Shown: positions 1-6,144 of the stretch, in pieces
Layout of the letters: each line of letters begins with the position of its first letter
Position numbering within the stretch: position 1 is the first letter of the stretch
DNA from: JAHFUI01 sp041485905
Lineage (GTDB): Bacteria > Acidobacteriota > Vicinamibacteria > Vicinamibacterales > CAVVIG01
Direction: 5' to 3'
DNA length: 25,124 nt
Assembly (NCBI GenBank): GCA_041485905.1
Contig: JBGPKK010000058.1
Coordinates: 1-25,124 of the forward strand
Translations under genes and position numbers: made by a program
Notes under the pieces: generated by a model
The model's database searches: none
Told to the model about the DNA's origin: nothing
The model's input: the letters and a program-made list of their open reading frames with translations, nothing else

Positions 1-845
1 CCTCGCGCGGTCTCGTATACGAGGGCCACCTCCCGCTCAAGCTCGGCGACAAAGCTAGTCCGCGCCAGCCGCTCGAAGTACTCGTCGAACGTGGGCGTCG
101 GGATCTCGTCCATCACGACCTCGGCGGCACCGGCCTGGGGGACCGTCACCGACCGTCCGCCCTCCCGGAAACAGAGCCCGGGCTGAGGACGCACGGTCCC
201 GCCCGCGAGAAGGTCCCGCACGAGGTCGGGGAGGATTCGCTCGGCTTCCCCGCGGACGACGACGTCCACCCACGGAAATGCCCGGTGAAGGGCCGCGCCC
301 ATCGGGCCATCGCAGTTGGCCCCGCCGAAGATGATGGAGAGCGAGGAGTCGCGACGCTTGAGGATTCTTGCAAGGACGAGGGAGGGGACGTTTTGGCTGA
401 AGGTCGACGTGAAGCCGACGACCCTTGGGCCGATGTTACGGACTTCGTCCCCCATGCGCTCAAGGAACGCCGGGACCAGACGACGCATCGTCAGCGCCGC
501 CTGAACAAGTCTGTCGGGAACCTCCCGCGTCTTGAGGAAGGCAAGGTACTCAGTATCGGGCTCGGGAGCGTCACGGAAGGGTGGAACGGAGAAGATCCAG
601 TCTCCCAGTCCGATACTGTCGCCTTGGCTGACGACGGCATCGTAGTCGGCGACGCTGATCCGCGATCCGCTCGGGAGTCCAGTTGTCTCGGCGCAGCAAT
701 ATTCCAGGAAGGCGAGCCCGAGCGTGGCCACTTCGGTCTGGATACCCGCTTGATCGAGGACGCTCTGGAGGAGGCCCAACTGGATGGACGGCAGGCTCAG
801 CGCGTGCCATGGCATCGCGATCAGAAGCACGCTGGGCGCAGACAT
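1..845 (-). CDS. RiPP maturation radical SAM protein (B12-binding N-terminal part, cut by window edge)
   Basis: This is a 281-codon open frame that reads leftward off the window, so only the N-terminal part is visible. It opens with a PSVLLIAMPWHALSLPSIQ stretch, followed by a Rossmann-like region with VVGFTSTFSQN and FGGANCDGPMG and then VVVRGEAERILPDL. That order is typical of the cobalamin-binding N-terminus of RiPP maturation radical SAM C-methyltransferases (TIGR03975-type). The radical SAM CxxxCxxC motif should lie beyond base 1 and cannot be checked. The ATG at 845 has GGGAG nine bases upstream (855-859 on the plus strand). The gene lies 46 bases downstream of a precursor peptide gene on the same strand, so the two probably form an operon. 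The expected role is methylation of an unactivated carbon on that peptide; this is inferred from family and position. The family call is fairly firm, the reaction is not. Confidence 0.82.
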   Translation of the reverse strand, partial: MSAPSVLLIAMPWHALSLPSIQLGLLQSVLDQAGIQTEVATLGLAFLEYCCAETTGLPSGSRISVADYDAVVSQGDSIGLGDWIFSVPPFRDAPEPDTEYLAFLKTREVPDRLVQAALTMRRLVPAFLERMGDEVRNIGPRVVGFTSTFSQNVPSLVLARILKRRDSSLSIIFGGANCDGPMGAALHRAFPWVDVVVRGEAERILPDLVRDLLAGGTVRPQPGLCFREGGRSVTVPQAGAAEVVMDEIPTPTFDEYFERLARTSFVAELEREVALVYETAR

Positions 846-891
846 GCCACACGTCTCCCGATTCGGCCTGACCTTGCTTTAGAAAGTGGCT

Positions 892-1044
892 TTAAGTGCT
901 CGAGACACGCCGGATGCTCATGCTGCCGCCTTTGACATCCTTCCCTTTCGACGCATCCAGGTCCTTGATCGACTGTTTCTTGACGGAGAGCTTCTTCTCA
1001 CGCGCCTTGCCCTTGGCACCAGCCTTCTCCTTCTGCTTGGCCAT
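892..1044 (-). CDS. RiPP precursor peptide A (50 aa, KGG leader)
   Basis: This small lysine-rich gene encodes 50 residues with no Cys. Residues 1-25 are almost all Lys, Ala, Gly, Gln and Glu. Residues 27-29 are KDL, residues 37-40 are VKGG, and the last ten residues are SMSIRRVSST. Gly-Gly after a charged leader is a common leader/core boundary in RiPP precursors, so the tail is the likely core, with four Ser/Thr and two Arg. An excellent AGGAGG site (1051-1056, minus sense) lies seven bases before the ATG, which supports real translation. It sits directly upstream of the B12-radical SAM gene and diverges from a second precursor with the same KDL-x7-(V/I)KGG pattern. It could alternatively be a basic DNA-binding peptide, but the neighbours make a RiPP substrate far more likely. 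Confidence 0.8.
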   Translation of the reverse strand: MAKQKEKAGAKGKAREKKLSVKKQSIKDLDASKGKDVKGGSMSIRRVSST

Positions 1045-1050
1045 CGCAAA

Positions 1051-1056
1051 CCTCCT
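1051..1056 (-). promoter_or_regulatory. Strong ribosome binding site of precursor A
   Basis: AGGAGG on the minus strand lies seven bases before the ATG at 1044. It is a perfect match to the anti-Shine-Dalgarno core. It fixes the start of the 50-residue peptide inside a much longer open frame that extends upstream to about 2346. Confidence 0.8.
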
Positions 1057-1112
1057 GTGCAAGCTGACGGAGCAGCACCACCCTGGCGCTGGCCGGCAAC
1101 GATGTCGGCGGG

Positions 1113-1140
1113 ACGATATCACACTCGATGCCGTCTTCAA
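1113..1140 (-). promoter_or_regulatory. Possible promoter of precursor A / radical SAM operon
   Basis: On the minus strand TTGAAG (1135-1140) and TATCGT (1113-1118) are separated by 16 bases, about 70 bases before the precursor A start. The -10 match is weak, so this is only a candidate; a promoter for the leftward pair must nevertheless lie in this divergent gap. Confidence 0.25.
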
Positions 1141-1184
1141 TCCTCGATCCCAAGTCGCCAGACGGTGTAGACCCTTTGCCTTCC

Positions 1185-1213
1185 TTGCACTGCCCTTGTC
1201 CGGGCAGTAGAAT
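1185..1213 (+). promoter_or_regulatory. Sigma-70-like promoter of precursor B / YcaO / TfuA operon
   Basis: TTGCAC (1185-1190) and TAGAAT (1208-1213) are separated by exactly 17 bases, a good housekeeping-type promoter. The spacer holds a short palindrome, TGCCC-TTGTCC-GGGCA, which could be an operator. The transcript would have a leader of about 70 bases, including a possible GTCCGC/GCGGAC stem (1215-1220 with 1239-1244), before the precursor B start at 1291. Confidence 0.5.
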
Positions 1214-1290
1214 CGTCCGCTGACAAAAGACAAGAAGGGCGGACTCTTGCTAGCTGTCTGGGGACGACCGTAAACGAACCGAAGGTGTCT

Positions 1291-1398
1291 ATGAAGAAGA
1301 GTGCGAAGCAGACGACCAAGGTGAAGGTGAAGGACCTCAAGCCCAAGAAGAGTGCATCGATAAAGGGCGGCGCGAGACAGAGAGTGGCAGGGGAGTAG
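1291..1398 (+). CDS. RiPP precursor peptide B (35 aa, KGG leader, YcaO-TfuA substrate)
   Basis: This gene encodes 35 residues. The N-terminus is basic (MKKSAKQTTKVKV), KDL is at 14-16, IKGG at 24-27, and the tail is ARQRVAGE. The spacing between KDL and (V/I)KGG is seven residues, the same as in the divergent precursor A, and both tails carry Arg-Val four residues from the C-terminus. AAGG (1282-1285) lies five bases before the ATG. YcaO starts 60 bases after its stop and TfuA follows, so it is the natural substrate of that pair. The putative core has no Ser, Thr or Cys, which argues against azoline formation and for backbone thioamidation. No homology search was possible; the call rests on composition, leader motif and context. 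Confidence 0.78.
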   Translation: MKKSAKQTTKVKVKDLKPKKSASIKGGARQRVAGE

Positions 1399-1458
1399 CA
1401 CAGCGAAGTAATCTGTCCTCGGCGGTCGCCGCGCATTCCAACCTGCCGGAGCTTCCGA

Positions 1459-2679
1459 GTGAGAGCGATGAGCGGACGTGGAGCCCAGCCCGAGGGATAC
1501 GGCGCCGTCGATGACCGGGGCGGGCGCGTGGCGGTCACGCGTACGATGAAGCGTGACTTCGGCGGCACGATCCGCCACCGCGATCCAGCGGAAACCCTGG
1601 CCTGGGTCCGTCCTCTGTTCCCACATTTCGGCATCACGCGACTCGCGAACGTCACGGGGCTCGATCGCATCGGCATCCCGGTGTGGCTCTGCGTTCGGCC
1701 TAACAGTCGCTGCCTGTCTGTGTCGCAGGGCAAGGGAGTCACTGCGGAACTGGCGCAGGTGTCCGCCGTCATGGAATCGATCGAGCTGTTCCATGCCGAG
1801 CGCGTGGCCGAGCCGGACATGGTCACTTCCTACCGCGCGGCGCGTCGGCGTCACGAGCTGCTGGATCCCGAAGACCTGGCACCGGGTGTCCGCTGGCGTG
1901 CGTACACACCGACCCGGGAAATCGCGTGGATCCAGGGAACCGACCTTGGCAGCGGCGAGCGAGTGTTCGTCCCTCGCGCGTGGGTGGATATGAACTGGAG
2001 CCGGCCTCACCCCGACGCGGGCTTGTTCTTCGTCACCACCACGGGCCTGGCTTCCGGCAATCACCGCCTGGAGGCCCTGTGCCACGCGCTGTTTGAGGTC
2101 GTCGAACGCGACTGTGAGTGGCGCTGGGACCGGCTTTCCCAGCGGGCGCAGAGAGCACGGCAGGTGAACGGCGACACCATCGACTCGCCCATGCTGCGGC
2201 GGCTGCTCGACCAGTTCGCGAGCGGGGGAATCCTTGTCCACATGTGGGACATGACCTCGGAGGTTGGGATTCCCGCCTACCATTGCACGATCATGGACCA
2301 GCGGGCGCTCGGCGGTCTTAGTCCGGCTTCCGGAGCCGGATGTCATCTCTCAACGGAGATTGCCCTCTCGCGGGCACTCACCGAAGCCGCGCAGAGCCGG
2401 CTGACGTTCATCGCGGGATCCCGCGACGACGTGTTCCCCTCGCTGTACGCGCGTCTGAAGTACGCAGCGCCGCACGACCAGGTATCCCCGGGGACGCTGG
2501 ATTTTCGGGAGCGCCGGTCAGCGCCGCTGGGTTTGACGTTCGAAGACGATCTTCAGGCGGCCTTGCAACTGCTTGCCAACGTCGGCTTCAGGCGGGTGGT
2601 CGCGGTCGAGCACACCAGGCCCGAGCTCGAGGTCCCCGTCGTCGCTGTCGTCGTCCCCGGGATGCGCGAGGTCAGGTAA
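1459..2679 (+). CDS. YcaO-family ATP-dependent peptide backbone-modifying enzyme (TfuA-linked)
   Basis: The 406-residue protein matches the TfuA-associated YcaO type. GITRLANVTGLDRIGIPVW (58-76) is a family hallmark. Nucleotide-binding elements are visible in order: SQGKG (89-93), SAVMESIE (102-109), a glycine-containing TTTGLASGN (193-201), and EALCHALFEVVERD (205-218). A later RALTEAAQSRL helix and a C-terminal PVVAVVVPG also fit. YcaO proteins use ATP to activate a backbone amide oxygen; with TfuA the known outcome is thioamide formation. GTG 1459 has GGAG about seven bases upstream; ATG 1468 is an alternative start. TfuA begins four bases after the stop, which indicates translational coupling. 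No fused leader-binding (RRE) domain is apparent at either end. Confidence 0.93.
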   Translation: MRAMSGRGAQPEGYGAVDDRGGRVAVTRTMKRDFGGTIRHRDPAETLAWVRPLFPHFGITRLANVTGLDRIGIPVWLCVRPNSRCLSVSQGKGVTAELAQVSAVMESIELFHAERVAEPDMVTSYRAARRRHELLDPEDLAPGVRWRAYTPTREIAWIQGTDLGSGERVFVPRAWVDMNWSRPHPDAGLFFVTTTGLASGNHRLEALCHALFEVVERDCEWRWDRLSQRAQRARQVNGDTIDSPMLRRLLDQFASGGILVHMWDMTSEVGIPAYHCTIMDQRALGGLSPASGAGCHLSTEIALSRALTEAAQSRLTFIAGSRDDVFPSLYARLKYAAPHDQVSPGTLDFRERRSAPLGLTFEDDLQAALQLLANVGFRRVVAVEHTRPELEVPVVAVVVPGMREVR

Positions 2680-2683
2680 CGCC

Positions 2684-4513
2684 GTGCGCGCGGGCGAGAT
2701 CGTGGTGTTCCTGGGGCCGTCGCTGCCCGTCGAAGAGGCTCGACGCACGCTGCGGGCCCAGTATCTGCCCCCGGTCTGCTGTGGCGACGTCCTTCGTGTC
2801 CGTCGGATCAAGCCTCGCGTCATCGCCATCATCGACGGGCTGTTCGAAACCACCGCGGCCGTCTGGCACAAGGAGATCCTGCTGGCGCTGGAGGACGGCA
2901 TCGCCGTGTTCGGCGCCTCCAGCATGGGCGCGCTTCGTGCGGCGGAGCTCGCGCCGTTCGGCATGGTCGGCGTCGGGAAGATCTTTGAAGCCTACCGGGA
3001 GGGGCTTTATACCGACGACGATGAGGTCGCGCTCCTGCACGGCACGGCCGCCCATGGACACCGCGCGCTGTCGGAGGCGATGGTAAACATCCGAGCCACC
3101 GTGGCCCGGGCCGTCGAGGCTGGGGTGATCGGAAGCGAATCCGGCGAACGCGTCATTCGATGCGCCAAGGAGACCTTTTACCAGGAACGGTCACTGGCGG
3201 GCGCGATCGATCAGGCGTGGGGCACCAGAGCACGCGGGGAGGAGGCGACCCGTTTCCGGCGGTTCATCGCCCGGGGCGGATACGTGAATCAAAAGCGCCT
3301 GGATGCGCTGGCGCTCGTTCGTCAACTGGCGGGCATGAGCCCGAAGCGTGTGACGTCGCAGAACGGCGCCGCGCCGGTGAACCGCTCGTACTTCATTCTC
3401 AAGCTTCAGCACGAGGTGATGTGCCGCCCGTTCACGACCGCTGACCCAGGTCTTCCCGGCGAGGAGCAGGTCGCCCTCGAAGCCAGATTGCTGGGCTCGA
3501 CGTACCGCTTGCTGCGCAGGCTGGCGCAGCTCATGTCCGTGGCCCATGCCCTCGCTCGCGCGCAAGCGCTCGCGGTGAGCCCCCGGGATTTGACGCACGT
3601 CTACGAACGCGACGACTTCGGCCTCGGACCGTCGGCGAGAACCCGGCGCTGGGCCCAGGTACGGGATCTCGACGACAAGGCCCGGAGATGCTTTGTTGAG
3701 CGGTTGGCCGACATCCGCGCTCTGCTCGAAGCCTCCGAACACAAGCACGGGGGACGCGAAACGCGCCGGAGCCGGTACGAGGTGTACCTGCTGGCCTTGA
3801 TGCGTATCGACGGCCGATACACACGGTGGCGGCCCTCGGGAAATCGGACCGGCGCCAGCGTGGACCGCGCGGTCTTGCGCAACGCCGAGCGGCGAGACGG
3901 CATGGAATTCCGCCTCTACCGCCGGATCGCGAAACTCTGGCGCGTCGTCGATGAGGCGGCCACGCGGGTTGGTATGGAACCGCTCGATGAACCTCAGCTC
4001 CTGTCCGACGAATTTCGACGAGCGCGGGGATTGAACCTGAGAGAGTCGACGCGCGTCTGGCTGCGCGCGAACAACCTCGACAGCGACGGCTACACGGCGC
4101 TCATCGCCGCCGACGCCCGGCTTTCGATCCTCTGTGACAACTCCCGGACTTACACGCTCGGGCTCATCGAAACGGCCGACCCCGTGTGCTGGCTTCACGA
4201 CGCGATCCGGCTCACCAGGCTCTATCCCAGCCTCAAACGCCGCTTGGCGCGCGCGCCGGCGACCGACGGCCGATCTCGCCAAGCGCCCGGCGGAGGTGTG
4301 GAGCAAACCATCTTCCGCCGGCATTTTGCGCGCCTCGGTGAACCGGTGCCCACGAATATCGAGGAGTACGCCTGCTCGCTCGATTTCATCAACGGGGAGA
4401 CCGAATTCCAGACCGCGCTGGAGCAGCGCCGCGGACGTGCCGTCAGTGACAATGCGTCAACCATCACGAAACGCTCACTGCCGAGGAGCGTGCGATCCGC
4501 CCCGGATCATTGA
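2684..4513 (+). CDS. tfuA: TfuA-like protein with long C-terminal extension
   Basis: The first ~220 residues are a clear TfuA domain: FLGPSLP near the N-terminus, then IIDGLFE (49-55), WHKEILLALEDG (61-72), FGASSMGALRAAEL (76-89), and a DDDEVALLHG/EAMVNIRATV stretch. TfuA partners with YcaO in thioamide formation, probably by supplying or transferring sulfur. The GTG at 2684 directly precedes the domain and lies four bases after ycaO; the open frame extends further upstream only inside ycaO. The 609-residue product is long for the family. The extra ~390 residues are Arg-rich and mostly helical, with segments such as LLSDEFRRARGLNLRESTR and FRRHFARLGEPVP. They loosely recall helical parts of SurA/PpiC-type peptide maturation proteins; that resemblance is from memory and unproven. 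Confidence 0.9.
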   Translation: MRAGEIVVFLGPSLPVEEARRTLRAQYLPPVCCGDVLRVRRIKPRVIAIIDGLFETTAAVWHKEILLALEDGIAVFGASSMGALRAAELAPFGMVGVGKIFEAYREGLYTDDDEVALLHGTAAHGHRALSEAMVNIRATVARAVEAGVIGSESGERVIRCAKETFYQERSLAGAIDQAWGTRARGEEATRFRRFIARGGYVNQKRLDALALVRQLAGMSPKRVTSQNGAAPVNRSYFILKLQHEVMCRPFTTADPGLPGEEQVALEARLLGSTYRLLRRLAQLMSVAHALARAQALAVSPRDLTHVYERDDFGLGPSARTRRWAQVRDLDDKARRCFVERLADIRALLEASEHKHGGRETRRSRYEVYLLALMRIDGRYTRWRPSGNRTGASVDRAVLRNAERRDGMEFRLYRRIAKLWRVVDEAATRVGMEPLDEPQLLSDEFRRARGLNLRESTRVWLRANNLDSDGYTALIAADARLSILCDNSRTYTLGLIETADPVCWLHDAIRLTRLYPSLKRRLARAPATDGRSRQAPGGGVEQTIFRRHFARLGEPVPTNIEEYACSLDFINGETEFQTALEQRRGRAVSDNASTITKRSLPRSVRSAPDH

Positions 4514-4538
4514 CCGCACTGGACGCGCATAGTACCGT
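4510..4538 (+). promoter_or_regulatory. Possible gcv operon promoter
   Basis: TTGACC (4510-4515) overlaps the tfuA stop codon and is followed after 17 bases by TACCGT (4533-4538). The -35 is good and the -10 weak. Use of this site would give a short leader before the gcvT ATG at 4570 and would separate the glycine cleavage operon from the RiPP operon. A GGACGCG/CGCGTCC inverted repeat (4521-4527, 4554-4560) spans the same gap. Confidence 0.3.
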
Positions 4539-4569
4539 TACCTGTTCCTGTCACGCGTCCGCTCTGTCC

Positions 4570-5688
4570 ATGGATCCGGTCACCGACGCTCCCCTCAAGA
4601 CAACGCCGCTCCATTCCCGCCATCGCGCCTCTGGCGCGAAGATGGTGTCGTTTGGCGGATGGGACATGCCGCTGGAATATTCCGGCATCGTGGACGAGCA
4701 CCTGGCCGTTCGGACGCGCGCCGGTCTCTTCGACGTGAGCCACATGGGCGAGATCGAGATTGCCGGCAAGGACGCGCTGGCCGGCGTTCAGCGCATTACG
4801 TCAAACGACGCATCGGCACTCCAGGTCTTACAGGCTCAGTATTCTGGATTGCTCACGCCTCGCGGCACCTTTCTGGATGATGTGCTTGTGTATCGGCTCG
4901 CGCCGCAGCACTTCCTGCTCGTCGTGAACGCCGCCAACACGGACAACGACTTCGCGTGGATCCAGGCTCAGATCGCGACGTTGGGTGACATCGTCGCCGT
5001 GAACGCCAGCTCGCGGTACGCGCTCCTCGCCGTGCAGGGGCCCGCGGCGCTCGACGTGCTGCAGTCGCTCACGGCGATCGATCTGCAGGGAATGAAGTAC
5101 TACCGGTTCACGCACGGCGAGGTGGCGAACGTGCGGGCCACCGTGTCGCGCACGGGCTATACCGGTGAGGATGGATTCGAGGTGTTCGTCCCGCCGCAGT
5201 CGGCCGACCGCGTCTGGCAGGCCATTCTCACGGCTGGCCAATCGGCGGGGCTAATCCCCGCGGGGCTCGGCGCGCGAGATACGCTGCGCCTCGAGGCCTC
5301 GATGCGTTTATACGGCCAGGACATCGACGATACGGTCACGCCGCTCGAAGCCGACCTTGGATGGATCGTCGGGTGGCGGAAGAGTAATTTCAACGGCGAG
5401 GACGCCCTCCGAGAACAGAAGACCCAAGGCGTCAGCCGAAAGCTGGTGGGATTCGAAATGCTCGACCGCGGAATCGCGCGCCATGGATACGACGTCGTCG
5501 TCGCCGGCGAGAAGTGCGGCCGCGTGACAAGCGGGACCCAGACACCGTTTCTGAAGAAGGCGATCGGGATGGCGTATGTGCCGGCCGAACGTGCGGCGCC
5601 GGACACGGAGATCGACGTCGATATCCGCGGGCGTCCCGCCCGTGCCCACGTTGTCTCGATGCCGTTCTATCACCGCGTGCAGGCTTGA
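4570..5688 (+). CDS. gcvT: Glycine cleavage system T protein (aminomethyltransferase)
   Basis: GcvT takes the aminomethyl group from lipoylated H protein and, with tetrahydrofolate, releases ammonia and forms 5,10-methylene-THF. The 372 residues match family length. Typical signatures are TPLHSRHRASGAKMVSFGGW at the N-terminus, LFDVSHMGEIEI, SRTGYTGEDGFEVFV, LGARDTLRLEASM, and the C-terminal GRVTSGTQTPFLKKAIGMAYV. The ATG at 4570 was chosen because it gives the usual short N-terminus; a TTG at 4510 overlapping the tfuA stop would add 20 unconserved residues. It is first in a gcvT-gcvH-gcvP run. There is no room upstream for a glycine riboswitch. Confidence 0.96.
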   Translation: MDPVTDAPLKTTPLHSRHRASGAKMVSFGGWDMPLEYSGIVDEHLAVRTRAGLFDVSHMGEIEIAGKDALAGVQRITSNDASALQVLQAQYSGLLTPRGTFLDDVLVYRLAPQHFLLVVNAANTDNDFAWIQAQIATLGDIVAVNASSRYALLAVQGPAALDVLQSLTAIDLQGMKYYRFTHGEVANVRATVSRTGYTGEDGFEVFVPPQSADRVWQAILTAGQSAGLIPAGLGARDTLRLEASMRLYGQDIDDTVTPLEADLGWIVGWRKSNFNGEDALREQKTQGVSRKLVGFEMLDRGIARHGYDVVVAGEKCGRVTSGTQTPFLKKAIGMAYVPAERAAPDTEIDVDIRGRPARAHVVSMPFYHRVQA

Positions 5689-5721
5689 ACGGCGCCTCGC
5701 GTCGATTACAAAGGAGCGGCG

Positions 5722-6096
5722 ATGACGTATCCGGCGGGACTCAAGTACACGAGAGACCACGAATGGGTCGATCTCTCGGGCGATCGTGGAAAAGTGGGCA
5801 TCACCGATTACGCGCAGAAACAACTGGGCGATGTCGTCTACGTCGAGCTGCCGGAGATGGGCGCAGCGTTGAAGCAAGGGGATTCGTTCGGCACCATCGA
5901 ATCGGTCAAGGCGGTCTCGGAGTTGTATGCGCCCATGTCCGGGGAAGTGGTGGACGTCAATCGGTCGCTCAGAGACAAGCCGGAGGCTGTGAACGCCGAC
6001 CCGCACGGAACATGGCTGATCGTCGTGAGGCTGACCAACCCCGCCGAGACCGGCGCACTGCTTGACGCGACCGAATACGCGGATCTCGTCAAGTAG
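5722..6096 (+). CDS. gcvH: Glycine cleavage system H protein
   Basis: This 124-residue lipoyl carrier shuttles the aminomethyl intermediate between the P, T and L proteins. DHEWV (12-16), VGITDYAQKQLGDVVYVELP (25-44) and ESVKAVSE (60-67) are textbook H-protein elements; Lys63 is the expected lipoylation site. AAGGAG (5711-5716) lies five bases before the ATG. The gene lies 33 bases after gcvT. Its stop codon abuts a REP-like hairpin that fills the gap to gcvP. Confidence 0.97.
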   Translation: MTYPAGLKYTRDHEWVDLSGDRGKVGITDYAQKQLGDVVYVELPEMGAALKQGDSFGTIESVKAVSELYAPMSGEVVDVNRSLRDKPEAVNADPHGTWLIVVRLTNPAETGALLDATEYADLVK

Positions 6097-6144
6097 GGCG
6101 GACCGTATGAGGTCCGCCAGAACGCGGGTCGTATGAGATCCGGC
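6097..6144. repeat. REP-like palindromic pair between gcvH and gcvP
   Basis: The first hairpin is GGCGGACC (6097-6104), loop GTATGA, GGTCCGCC (6111-6118), a perfect 8-bp stem. A degenerate second copy is CGGGTC (6125-6130), loop GTATGA, GATCCG (6137-6142), with one G-T wobble. The first copy differs by one loop base from a hairpin at 16814-16835, which shows it is a dispersed family. The ATG in the second loop is the gcvP start codon. Confidence 0.8.

Noticed and set aside
892..2346. A 484-codon open frame on the minus strand opposite YcaO
   Set aside because: Its body is the reverse shadow of the YcaO gene and has no family features. Only the last 50 codons, with their own AGGAGG, are real (precursor A).
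4514..4569. Glycine riboswitch before gcvT
   Set aside because: The gap is only 56 bases and too short even for a single aptamer with an expression platform; no conserved aptamer sequence was seen.
4510..4569. TTG start for gcvT overlapping the tfuA stop
   Set aside because: It would add 20 residues not typical of GcvT, with no ribosome site; ATG 4570 gives the family N-terminus.
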